From positions 1 through 52,912 of the forward strand of contig CAZUGZ010000010.1 in NCBI GenBank assembly GCA_964620555.1: a stretch of 52,912 bases of DNA, written 5' to 3'. How positions within the stretch are numbered: position 1 is the first letter of the stretch; the number at the start of each line of letters is the position of its first letter. Source of the stretch: JAPOQD01 sp964620555 (lineage in GTDB: Bacteria > Pseudomonadota > Gammaproteobacteria > Pseudomonadales > Halieaceae). The position numbers were made by a program, and so were the translations under genes. Below are positions 1 to 7,938 of this stretch, piece after piece. Below the pieces are notes generated by a model that worked only from the letters and a program-made list of their open reading frames with translations, did no database searches and was not told the DNA's origin.

Positions 1-173
1 GGTCACAACAACTCACCCGTTGCAAACGCGGGGCGGACCATACATGTTCTCTACATTGGACAATGCTAGTTCTTGTATCTTTCCTCAAAAACAAATACCA
101 TTTCCCCAGACCGATCGATCGTTTTGTAAAGCGAATGATGAGAATAAACGGCGAATTCTGAATTTTCTATTAG

Positions 174-416
174 TCCTCGCCTGTTAAAGATAGCTGGGTT
201 GGATTTGTTTGCGTGTGTGCCAACTCGAACGCTGAGCTGGTTCAGGAATACCTGGACCCGTAATCAGTTATATCGATTGTTTATGAAGTCCTTGAGCAGG
301 ATTTTGGCAACATGTCCCGTGTTCAGAAGGGTAAGCAATCTGATGCACTTAAGGCCGCGAGAACCAGGCCTTTGCATGAATCGACTGTATCAAACTTCCA
401 CCTGGTTTTATAACGA
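174..416 (+). pseudogene. Remnant of Rieske ring-hydroxylating oxygenase alpha subunit
   Basis: One reading frame gives two pieces separated by a TAA at 261-263. The first (174-260) reads SSPVKDSWVGFVCV...VQEYLDP, which resembles the segment just after the Rieske domain in ring-hydroxylating oxygenase alpha subunits (PV...W.GFVFV...EYL). The second (264-416) reads YEVLEQDFGNMSRVQKG...ESTVSNFHLVL and then stops, which resembles the C-terminal tail of the same family. About 200 residues that should lie between them are missing, and further in-frame stops occur upstream (159 and 171). I infer an internally deleted, dead oxygenase gene whose 3' end abuts the next CDS by 18 bases. In positions 1-170 I see no supportable gene. 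The identification rests on motif resemblance only. Confidence 0.45.
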
Positions 417-434
417 GTATCTGGAGCAACAAAA

Positions 435-2084
435 ATGACGCAAACGTGGGACTTAAGTACCGACCTGCTGATGGTTGGCAGTGGAGGTGGCTCAATGTGC
501 GCAGCGCTGTTGGCAAGGCGGCATGGTCTGGAGACCTTAATTCTTGAAAAAACCGACAAGGTGGGCGGTTCGACGTCCATGTCGAGCGGCGTAATATGGG
601 TGCCAAACAATCATCTGATGAAAGCTGCTGGTGTTGATGACTCATTTGACCGCGCGCGTACTTATTTTGATGCCACGGTGGGAGACGCCGGTCCCGCTAC
701 TTCACCAGAGCGACGAGACAACTTTCTTCAACAAGGGCCCGAAGTCATTAAATTTTTAGAAGAACAGGGGGTTCGCTTTTCTTATTGCGATGGCTTGTCC
801 GATTACTATGACGACCGGCCTGGTGGCGAACCACGTGGCCGCTCTCTTCAATGCGAGCTTTTCAATATCAAGGAATTGGGTTCATGGAAAGAACGCTTGC
901 GTAAGTCAGCAATGGTTACTATGCCTATTGCGATTCCGCATACGACCCGCCTGGCTCTGGCGTTGAGAACCTGGCAAGGTCTGCGTGCAGTCGGCCTTTT
1001 ACTTGGGCGCACCATCTTGCAACTTTTTACAGGAAAACGTTGGATTAATGCGGGCATGGCCTTACAAGGGCGAATGTTGCAAGCTGTGCTAAAAGCTGAT
1101 GTCGATATTCAAACTCACGCCAAGGTTGAGGAGCTCTTGCAGGAAGAGGGTAGAGTTACCGGCGTCGTTGCACTTGTTGACGGTAAACGCTTACGTATCC
1201 AGGCTAAACGCGGAGTGCTTCTAAATTGTGGTGGGTTCTCTCACAACGAAGACATGCGTCGCGAGCACCAACCTTCACCAGTCACTAACAAATGGACATT
1301 TTCGAACCCTGGTGATACCGGTGAAGTTATAGAACAAGCGATTGCCCTGGGAGCAAAAACAGACCTGCTAGACCAATCCTGGTGGGTGCCTGCATCCGTG
1401 ACTCCCGATGGGGAACTATCGATGCATGTAACGGATCTGCCTAAACCGCACTGTATTGTGGTCGATAAAAAAGGCGAGCGCTTTGTCGATGAGTCAGTTT
1501 CCTACATGGAATTTGGACAGACGCTGATTAGTCACGGCGCCGTGCCTGCCTGGGCAGTATTTGACACTAGATTTAAAAGGCGTTATCCATGGTATCTTAC
1601 GCTACCAGGTTTCACACCGAAAGAGTGGCTGAACAGCGGTTATCTCAAAAAAGCTGGGTCACTTAGCGAACTCGCCGCACTGTGTGGTATCGATGCTAAT
1701 GGTCTGGAAACTACCGTTCACCGCTTTAATCAATTCGCCAGGCAGGGGCGAGATGAAGATTTTAAGCGCGGTGATCGAGCTTACGACAAGCTCTATGGAG
1801 ATCCTTCCAATAAACCCAACGCTAGTTTAGGTACTTTGCTGAAGCCGCCTTTCTATGCGGTTGCAATTTATCCGGGCGACGTGGGCACGGCTGGTGGCTT
1901 GATGACCGATGAGCACGCACGAGTATTACGCGAAGATGGATCGGCGATAGCGGGACTTTATGCGGCGGGTAATTGTACGGCATCGATTGTTGGCCGTTGC
2001 TACCCCGCCAGTGGAGCCAGCATCGCTGCCGCTTTTGTTTTTGGCTATATTGCGGCCAGGCATATTTTGCAATCAACTAATTAA
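435..2084 (+). CDS. FAD-dependent 3-ketosteroid-delta1-dehydrogenase-like oxidoreductase
   Basis: This 549-residue flavoprotein belongs to the fumarate reductase/3-ketosteroid dehydrogenase (KstD) superfamily. The N-terminus has the FAD-binding GSGGGS (residues 15-20) and the LEK acidic end of the second beta strand, followed by GGSTSMSSGVIWVPNN, a KstD-type segment. Residues Y124/Y125 (SDYYDDRPGG), Y357 (SYMEFGQ) and Y523...G527 (CYPASG) sit where KstD enzymes keep their catalytic tyrosines and glycine. The C-terminus GTAGGLMTD...GLYAAGN is the second FAD-binding region. KstD desaturates ring A of 3-ketosteroids; relatives act on other cyclic ketones, so the substrate is uncertain. GGAG sits 9 bases before the ATG. 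It is the first of four co-oriented redox genes. Confidence 0.85.
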   Translation: MTQTWDLSTDLLMVGSGGGSMCAALLARRHGLETLILEKTDKVGGSTSMSSGVIWVPNNHLMKAAGVDDSFDRARTYFDATVGDAGPATSPERRDNFLQQGPEVIKFLEEQGVRFSYCDGLSDYYDDRPGGEPRGRSLQCELFNIKELGSWKERLRKSAMVTMPIAIPHTTRLALALRTWQGLRAVGLLLGRTILQLFTGKRWINAGMALQGRMLQAVLKADVDIQTHAKVEELLQEEGRVTGVVALVDGKRLRIQAKRGVLLNCGGFSHNEDMRREHQPSPVTNKWTFSNPGDTGEVIEQAIALGAKTDLLDQSWWVPASVTPDGELSMHVTDLPKPHCIVVDKKGERFVDESVSYMEFGQTLISHGAVPAWAVFDTRFKRRYPWYLTLPGFTPKEWLNSGYLKKAGSLSELAALCGIDANGLETTVHRFNQFARQGRDEDFKRGDRAYDKLYGDPSNKPNASLGTLLKPPFYAVAIYPGDVGTAGGLMTDEHARVLREDGSAIAGLYAAGNCTASIVGRCYPASGASIAAAFVFGYIAARHILQSTN

Positions 2085-2149
2085 CTAAAACAAATGCGCC
2101 CATCTTGCTGTTAGGTAGGCCACATAGCTAAATTAAAGTGGAGAATGGC

Positions 2150-2926
2150 GTGAGTAAGATACTCAACGATCAGGTTGTCATCGTCACTGGCGGTGCAAGC
2201 GGACTGGGCAAAGTTACGGCGATGAATCTGGCCAACCGTGGCGCCAGTGTGGCGATTGTAGATCTGAATGAGGACAACCTCAACGCAACTAGCGCACTTT
2301 CAAAAAATATCACTCAGTTCAAATGCGACGTTTCGGATTTTAGCCAGGTAAAATCCGTGGTCACTGATATCGAGCGCGAGCTCGGCTCAGTATTTCGCTT
2401 ATACCACTGCGCCGGTGTGGCGCCGGCGCAGGCGATCAAGGACGACACCCCGGAAAAAAATGGGCGCGTCATGGCCATTAACTACGGCGGGACCGTTAAC
2501 TTTATCAGCGCTGTACTGCCGGGCATGTTGCAGAGAAATGCAGGTCAGATTGTCGTTTACGGTTCATTGACTGGCCTGGTACCGTTTCCGACACTGAGTG
2601 CCTATTGCGCATCTAAGGCGGCGGTCAAAATGTATATGGAAGTGCTCGCAAGGGAACTCAAAGTAAGTGACGTCCACACGCTACTGGTTTGCCCCGCCAC
2701 GGTGCAAACACCGATAGTTCTTCAGTCTATCGAAACCCATGGGGAATCTGTCAAAGAAGCCTACGATAAACGCGCTTTTACCCCCCCCGAAAAAATTGTC
2801 GCCGAAGTAGAGTGCGCGCTGGAACAGGGTAAGACGCAGGTCTGGCCCGACAGCGCGAAATGGCAGCGGCGACTACAGCTTTTCGCACCTGGGCTGCTTT
2901 CGTGGCTCATTGACAGCAGGAAATAA
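2150..2926 (+). CDS. Short-chain dehydrogenase/reductase
   Basis: This is a classical SDR of 258 residues. It has the Rossmann motif TGGASGLGK near the N-terminus, an HCAGVA variant of the NAG motif, and the catalytic serine followed by YCASK (the YxxxK pair). I chose the GTG at 2150 because GGAG at 2140-2143 lies at the right distance; an in-frame GTG at 2138 would add four residues and put the Shine-Dalgarno inside the gene. SDRs oxidise or reduce alcohol/ketone pairs with NAD(P)(H); here a hydroxyl/keto step on the substrate of the neighbouring flavoproteins is inferred. It lies 65 bases after the KstD-like gene and 8 bases before the OYE gene, so one operon is likely. Confidence 0.85.
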   Translation: MSKILNDQVVIVTGGASGLGKVTAMNLANRGASVAIVDLNEDNLNATSALSKNITQFKCDVSDFSQVKSVVTDIERELGSVFRLYHCAGVAPAQAIKDDTPEKNGRVMAINYGGTVNFISAVLPGMLQRNAGQIVVYGSLTGLVPFPTLSAYCASKAAVKMYMEVLARELKVSDVHTLLVCPATVQTPIVLQSIETHGESVKEAYDKRAFTPPEKIVAEVECALEQGKTQVWPDSAKWQRRLQLFAPGLLSWLIDSRK

Positions 2927-2934
2927 ACCAGTAT

Positions 2935-4060
2935 ATGGATCACGTCGATCTTTCGCCTTTGTTTGAGCCGCTGCAGCTAAAAAATATCGAGTTGGCCACG
3001 CGCTTTATTATGCCGGCCATGAATCGAGGCTGGGTAGAAGACGGGCTACCACTGTCCAAATACGGTGATTATTACGCCACTCGCGTCGAGCGCGGTGTGG
3101 GATTGGTCATAACCGGTTCCTGTCCTGTGGATCACCCCTCCTCTACAGCTTTGCCGGACCCCTTGACCAACGAACGCTCTGGTGAGGCCTGGTCACCAAT
3201 CACCGAGGCCGTGCGCAATGCCGGGGGCCATACGTTCCATCAACTTTTCCACGAAGGCGCTATCCGCGCTCAGGGCAAAGGGCCTTACCCGGAGGCTCCC
3301 ACGCTTAGCCCCTCCGGACTGCGGCAGAAGGGCGACCCCAATGGTCGCGCGGCAACACTCGAGGAACTGGAAGAGATCAAACTGGCCTATGTTGAGGGCG
3401 CTATGATTGCGAAACATAGCGGTTTTTCCGGCATCGAGATCCACTCTGCTCATGGCTTCCTTCTGGACCAGTTTTTGTGGCGGGAAACCAACCTTCGCAA
3501 AGACCGTTATGGTGGCGAAACCCTGGTGGAAAGAGCGGCCTATCCAATGGAAATCGTCCGTGCGATACGTGCCGCAGTAGGCCCGGATTTTCCTATCAGT
3601 TTTCGTTTTTCACAGTGGAAGGAAATAGCGCTAGAGGCAACAATCATGAACATTCCAGAAGAAATCGAAGGCTTTGTTCATGCGCTGGAAGATGCTGGCA
3701 TAGATTTACTAAACTGTTCCAGTCGCTATTTTTGGAAACCGGCTGTAGAGGGGTCGCCGCTCAATCTGGCTGGCTGGGCAAAAAAGTACGCTAATGNNNN
3801 NNNNNNGGCTTAAAACCGATCTGTTCGGCGGCATGACGATGAAAGAAAAACAATTTCGGTTTGCAGGGCAGAAACAGCTGCAGATCCTCGCAGATCAATT
3901 TGACAGAAACGAGTTTGATCTTATGGGCATAGGCCGTTCGATCATCGGCGACGCCAGCTGGCTTATAAAAGTGCGAGATGGCGAGTACGACAAAATACGG
4001 TCGTTTACCAAAGCGGATATTATAGGAGACTACGAGTGGGATGGTTCTGCTCCGCATTAG
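2935..4060 (+). CDS. NADH:flavin oxidoreductase, Old Yellow Enzyme family (split by assembly gap)
   Basis: The FMN-dependent TIM-barrel reductase of the OYE/2,4-dienoyl-CoA reductase type is seen in two pieces. The N-terminal piece (2935-3796) starts LSPLFEPLQLKNIEL.TRFIMPAM, contains GIEIHSAHGFLLDQFL and the NLRKDRYGG motif, and ends ...LAGWAKKYAN. The C-terminal piece (about 3807-4060) carries GLKTDLFGG, FDLMGIGRSIIGD and a KVRDGEYDKI tail. The two are in different frames across ten Ns. In the family the missing stretch is only about ten residues (the strand ending VGSVG), so I read this as one intact gene with roughly 30 unsequenced bases rather than a true frameshift. It may reduce an enone in the same pathway as its neighbours. 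Confidence 0.8.
3797..3806. other. Assembly gap (10 N) inside the OYE-family gene
   Basis: Ten Ns interrupt the reductase gene. The flanking protein pieces fit the family with about ten residues missing and a change of frame, so the run is a placeholder and not a measured distance. Confidence 0.95.
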
Positions 4061-4095
4061 TGAGATAGATCAAACGACCATTCTGAACCTGGATG

Positions 4096-4122
4096 GCTGA
4101 TTGGGGGCCTCTGCCAATCAGC
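4096..4122 (+). terminator. Hairpin between the OYE gene and the molybdoenzyme gene
   Basis: A perfect 9-bp inverted repeat, GCTGATTGG (4096-4104) and CCAATCAGC (4114-4122), has a 9-base loop and is followed by GGGTTTCT. It lies 35 bases after the OYE stop and 40 bases before the next start. The T-run is short, so it could be a weak terminator or an attenuator that lowers expression of the downstream gene. Confidence 0.45.
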
Positions 4123-4162
4123 GGGTTTCTGGCCAATGGCAGTTATTTTGTAGGAGAATAAC

Positions 4163-6295
4163 ATGCGTACCGAGAAGTCTTTTTGCCGTATTTGCCAGGG
4201 TCTCTGCGGCGTCGATGTCACTATTAACGAACAGGAGCAGATCGTTGATATTCGCGGTGATCACGATCATGTATTGACCAGGGGTTACGCGTGCATCAAG
4301 GGCCTGCAGGCGCCACATATTCACCACGGCGAATCGAGGTTGCTGCATCCTCTGAAACGACAGGCGGACGGCAGTTTTCAACCCATTCGGTTAGAGCAGG
4401 CACTGGATGAAATCGCTGATAAACTTCAGGCCCTGCTCGCAGAAGATGAGCCGCGTTCGATTGCGACTTATCGTGGTACTGCATGCTGGCTTAACGCAAC
4501 GGCCTCTGCCGCTCAGGAAGCCTTTTTAAGTGCACTGAATTCGCCCAGCCTTTTTACCACAGCGACCGTTGACCAGTCTTCCAAGTTTGTCTCTATGGAA
4601 CGGCTGGGTTTCTGGGAGGCAGGTTGGCAGCCCATTGAAACCTGTGATGTGTGGATGGCATTTGGGTTCAACCCGCTGGTTTCTCTGCAGGCGATGTTTG
4701 GCTTTCCACCGTTTAACCCGACCAAGCGCATCCAGGCGCTCAAGAAGCAGGGCGTCAAGTTTATTCTGGTTGACCCCAGGGAAACAGAGACTGCGCGCTA
4801 TGCGGATATTCACTTGCGGCCTTACCCCGGTGAAGACCCGACCGTTGCCGCCGGAATGTTGCGCCTGATTCTGGAAAACAACTGGTACGATGCCGAATTT
4901 TGCAACGCGCACGTCAATGGCCTGGCGCAGTTGCGTGACGAAGTTGCCCACTTCACCCCGAAGTACGTTGCCGAGCGAGCGGGCATCGACGCGGATGACC
5001 TGCTGCGCGCGACCGCACTGTTTGCCGAGCAAAGCCAGCGTGGCTTCGTCACCAGTTGTACCGCCACTAGCATGGGCCGGGATTGCAATCTCGCGGTGCA
5101 CATGCTCGATACCCTCAATGTGGTTTGCGGGCGATTTTTAAGAGAAGGCGAGCCGGTCGCCAACCCCGGTGTTTTTACGCCTGATCTCCCGCGGCGTGCG
5201 CAGGTGCGGTCTCCCACGAGATCGTGGGAACACGGGCCCACCAGCAGGGTGAGTGATTGTCATGGTTTTATGGGCGAACTCATGAGTGCCACGCTGGCCG
5301 ATGAAATACTCACACCTGGAGCCGGACGGATTCGCAGTTTATTTGTGGTTGGTGGCAACCCGGCGGTGGCCTTCCCGGAGCGTCAAAAAGTTGTGAAAGC
5401 GCTGCGTGCGCTAGACCTGCTGGTATGCATCGACCCGGTGATAAGTGCAACTGCCAGAGAGGCCGACTACATTATCCCGCCGAAAGTGCTCTACGAGCGC
5501 GACGATATCCTGTCCCCCCGGCTTGAGGTCCCAACTTTCCCTGAACCCTTCGGCCAGGTTGCGCGTGCGATTGTCAAACCACCAGAGGCTTCTGAAGTGA
5601 TTGATGACTGGCAGGTGTTCTGGGAGCTCGCCAAACGTTTGGGTCTGGAACTGGTCATCGAGGGGAAGGCTATGCCAATGGACGAGCCTCCGTCGACCCG
5701 CGACCTACTAACAATGATGACCGTGCATGCGCAATATTCGCTGGATGAAGTCGAGCAATATCCGGCGGGTCATGTGTTTGAGCGCGAACCTGTTTATGTT
5801 CAACCGGCAGGCGACGACGCAGGGAAGTTTGATCTTACGCCCGACGATGTGATCGCCGAGATGCGTGATATGGCGGGGAGGCAGATTGTGCATGGCGTCT
5901 ATGAAGAGCAGGGCAATACCTTTAAGTACCTGCTTGCGGTTAGACGCGATCGCTCGGTGATTAATTCGATGTTATACGAAGCGCCGGTGATAAAAAAACG
6001 CCTTCCGACCAACAATCTTAAAATGCACCCGGATGATATCAACCGCGACGGCCTGGAAGAGGGTGGTGCTGTCAATATTGAAAGTGCAGCGGGGAAAATA
6101 ACTGCAACCTTACAAGGCGATGCCACCTTGAAGCCCGGCACAGTAACCCTGTTGCATTGCAGTGGTGGGGTACCGAATGACCAGGGTGAGGAACAGCCTT
6201 GCGTGAACGACCTGATTAGTTCTACCAAATATATCCAGTCGATCAATGCGATGCCCCGCTTTACCGGTGTGCCTGTCAATGTATCCTGTGTGTAA
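4163..6295 (+). CDS. Molybdopterin-dependent oxidoreductase (DMSO reductase superfamily)
   Basis: The product has 710 residues. The N-terminus binds one 4Fe-4S cluster through C8, C11, C15 and C44 (CRICQGLC...CIKG), followed by the usual ESRLLHPLKR segment. The central molybdopterin domain is recognisable (VKFILVDPRETETARYADIHL; FVVGGNPAVAFPE), and the last 130 residues are the dinucleotide-binding domain (NLKMHPDDINRDGLEEGG). At the place where formate dehydrogenase-like enzymes carry Cys/Sec, here in VDQSSKFVS (136-144), there is no cysteine; V143 or S144 occupies it. I see no signal peptide, so it is probably cytoplasmic. TAGGAGAA precedes the ATG. A partner electron-transfer subunit is not present in the window. 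The reaction is unknown; the context suggests redox chemistry in the same catabolic block. Confidence 0.8.
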   Translation: MRTEKSFCRICQGLCGVDVTINEQEQIVDIRGDHDHVLTRGYACIKGLQAPHIHHGESRLLHPLKRQADGSFQPIRLEQALDEIADKLQALLAEDEPRSIATYRGTACWLNATASAAQEAFLSALNSPSLFTTATVDQSSKFVSMERLGFWEAGWQPIETCDVWMAFGFNPLVSLQAMFGFPPFNPTKRIQALKKQGVKFILVDPRETETARYADIHLRPYPGEDPTVAAGMLRLILENNWYDAEFCNAHVNGLAQLRDEVAHFTPKYVAERAGIDADDLLRATALFAEQSQRGFVTSCTATSMGRDCNLAVHMLDTLNVVCGRFLREGEPVANPGVFTPDLPRRAQVRSPTRSWEHGPTSRVSDCHGFMGELMSATLADEILTPGAGRIRSLFVVGGNPAVAFPERQKVVKALRALDLLVCIDPVISATAREADYIIPPKVLYERDDILSPRLEVPTFPEPFGQVARAIVKPPEASEVIDDWQVFWELAKRLGLELVIEGKAMPMDEPPSTRDLLTMMTVHAQYSLDEVEQYPAGHVFEREPVYVQPAGDDAGKFDLTPDDVIAEMRDMAGRQIVHGVYEEQGNTFKYLLAVRRDRSVINSMLYEAPVIKKRLPTNNLKMHPDDINRDGLEEGGAVNIESAAGKITATLQGDATLKPGTVTLLHCSGGVPNDQGEEQPCVNDLISSTKYIQSINAMPRFTGVPVNVSCV

Positions 6296-6318
6296 ACGGA
6301 GAGTGGGACAAACCGGGG

Positions 6319-6340
6319 TCAACTCTCAGAGCTCAGTTGA
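6319..6340. repeat. Inverted repeat downstream of the molybdoenzyme gene
   Basis: TCAACT (6319-6324) and AGTTGA (6335-6340) form a 6-bp inverted repeat just before the inferred IS end. It has no T-tract, so a terminator role is uncertain; it may belong to the inserted element or its target. Confidence 0.3.
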
Positions 6341-6349
6341 GGTGTCGAT

Positions 6350-6393
6350 GATCGCCCTAATGGCGCCACCCATGATCGGCCTAATGGCGCCAC
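6350..6393. repeat. Tandem 20-bp repeats at the IS21-type end
   Basis: GATCGCCCTAATGGCGCCAC (6350-6369) and GATCGGCCTAATGGCGCCAC (6374-6393) differ at one base and are spaced 24 bases start to start. Multiple short repeats at the ends are a known feature of IS21 elements, where they bind transposase. Each carries the palindrome GGCGCC. Confidence 0.7.
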
Positions 6394-6432
6394 TTTGACG
6401 CGCCGATTTGCAGGCCTCAGACGGGTGTCTTT

Positions 6433-7134
6433 TTAGCGCTTTTCTACCCCCTCTGTAAACTCCGTTTTTTCACCTTCCGGTAGCGGCCTTGGCCGCCGGT
6501 AACTTTCCCCATCCAGCACCAGTCGATACGCGCCGTGACGGAGCCGGTCGAGGGTGGCAGCACCCAGCAATTGGTTGGGGAAGGCATCACCCCATTCGGA
6601 GAAGTCCAGGTTGCTGGTGACGATGGTGGCGCCGCGCTCGTAGCGCTCGGCAATCAGGTCGTGGAAGACCTCATCGTGAGGCTGGCGCATCGGTTTCAGA
6701 CCGAAGTCGTCAATGATAATCAGTGGCGTCTTCACCAGGTTCTGGAAGCGCCGTTCGAAGGTGTTGGTGGCCCGGGCCGCGTGCAGGTTACCCAGCAGCT
6801 TGGTCTGTGTGGTGAACAACACGTCGTGGCCCTGCCTCACTGCGCAGTGACCGATGGCCTGGGCGATGTGGCTCTTGCCGGTGCCGCACGGCCCGGCGAT
6901 CAATAGGGAGACTTTTTCCTCAATGAAGCGGCAGGTGGCCAGGTCCCGGATGAGTTCCTGGTTTAACTGCGGATGCAGGCTGAAGTCGAAGCCCTCCAGG
7001 GTCTTCTCGCCCCGGAAGCCGGCGCGTTGCACCCGAGAGGCAAACTTCTTCTGCTCTCGCCGGCGTAGACCTGGATGATCGCGGCCTGATCTTCGAGAGT
7101 ATGGAAGGGCGCGATTGATCGCGATCGACATCAA
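6433..7134 (-). pseudogene. istB: IstB-like ATP-binding helper of IS21, 5'-truncated
   Basis: The readable frame gives 233 residues. From residue 25 on (REQKKFASRVQRAGF...LEGFDF) it is clearly IstB: Walker A GPCGTGKSH, Walker B LIIIDDFG, and the late motifs IAERYERGATIVTSN, LDRLRHG and GESYR. IstB is an AAA+ ATPase that assists the IstA transposase in target selection. The normal first 40-50 residues are absent and replaced by unrelated sequence (MSIAINRALPYSRR...), so the apparent start is not the native one. With no istA, the protein cannot mobilise the element by itself. The gene ends at 6433, about 90 bases from the element end. Confidence 0.75.
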
Positions 7135-7150
7135 TGATCTCGTGCACTGG

Positions 7151-7384
7151 TCATTTGTCTACGAAGTCGGCGAAGTTGCTCGAACCATCAGCCTGTTCGG
7201 ATTGTCGTTCAAACGCCTTGTGAAACGCCTCCGCCAGGTTCTGTCCCCAGAGCCGCACCCTTTCAAACTCATCGTAGAACACCGCGATTCCCCGTGCGGC
7301 GAGGTGATGAGCTACTTCTTCGACATAAGGTCGCTGTTCACCGGCAAAAGACAATGCGACTTGGTATTTCATGTCGTCATTCAT
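7151..7384 (-). pseudogene. Truncated TIR-domain protein
   Basis: The 77-residue product begins MNDDMKYQVALSFAGEQRPYVEEVA and continues GIAVFYDEFERVRLWGQNLAEAF, the N-terminal half of a bacterial TIR-type domain (strand A, box 1 and the FYDEFE/LWG segment). Full-length relatives continue through the rest of the domain and often a C-terminal region. Here homology stops around FERQSEQ and a short unrelated tail (ADGSSNFADFVDK) leads to a stop, 16 bases from the istB frame. GAGGAT precedes the start. TIR proteins of this kind often act in NAD-consuming antiphage defence; this copy lacks most of the fold, including the region of the catalytic glutamate, so it is probably dead. Confidence 0.65.
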
Positions 7385-7509
7385 TTGAGATCCTCGTGTT
7401 CATGCAGCCGCCTGCCAGTGGCATCTCGGTCGCTTTGGAATGGCGGTCCTACTATTCAACATGGCGTTTACGGGCAGGTGTAGAATGTGAGATGAATGCC
7501 CACAATTCC

Positions 7510-7938
7510 TTACTCAAGACGGCGCGCCTGCAGGGGCTCGAAGCGTGCGAAATCACGGTCGTTGGTAAGGATCGTGTCGATTCCGTTCTCCTGACAGAGT
7601 GCTGCGATCTGCGCGTCGAAGATCAAATTGCCGCTTGCATCGGCTTCACGGACACTTGCGATCAGCAGATCGAGAAACTCGGGCCCGGGCTGGAGCAGTT
7701 CGCAACTGGGGGCGGCGACGAGCCCCTCGATGAACGCGGCGGCCTGGGCCACGGTGGTCGGCGGATTGAACACGCGCCGATGCGTGACCACCCGCATGAA
7801 CTCAGTGACGCAGAAGATCGGAAGAGCCCACCGCTCCACGCCCTCAGCCAAGGCGGTGAGGCGCAAGGTGGCCGTGTGGTGCAGATCAGTCTCGCGGCGA
7901 TGGGCGTAGATCAGGATGTTGGTGTCTACGGCGATCAC
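7510..7938 (-). CDS. PIN-domain toxin, VapC-like ribonuclease
   Basis: This 142-residue protein has the PIN nuclease fold. It shows acidic metal-binding residues at D5 (VDTNILIYA), E46 (CVTEFMRV), D108 (LIFDAQIAAL) and D127/D129 (LTNDRDF), the set needed for Mg-dependent RNA cleavage. The GTG start overlaps the TGA of the upstream antitoxin gene (GTGA), the usual coupling of a vapBC pair. VapC toxins cleave tRNA or rRNA when free of antitoxin; the target of this one is unknown. It lies in the scar region with the IS21 and TIR remnants, but itself looks intact. Confidence 0.85.
   Translation of the reverse strand: MIAVDTNILIYAHRRETDLHHTATLRLTALAEGVERWALPIFCVTEFMRVVTHRRVFNPPTTVAQAAAFIEGLVAAPSCELLQPGPEFLDLLIASVREADASGNLIFDAQIAALCQENGIDTILTNDRDFARFEPLQARRLE

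Larger units (their letters stand above)
6343..7134 (-). mobile_element. Truncated IS21-family insertion sequence remnant
   Basis: The remnant has one terminal region and an istB-like gene, but no istA on either strand of the window. The end begins TGTCGATGATCGCC at 6343 and carries two 20-bp direct repeats, as IS21-family ends typically do. Upstream of istB the homology breaks off at about 7062, next to a truncated TIR gene, so the other half of the element has been lost. The exact outer boundary at 6343 is inferred from the TGT start and the position of the repeats. Confidence 0.6.

Noticed and set aside
199..438. A small open frame of 79 codons before the first real gene
   Set aside because: It starts with TTG, has no family resemblance, and lies in a different frame from the Rieske-like remnant, which explains the region better.
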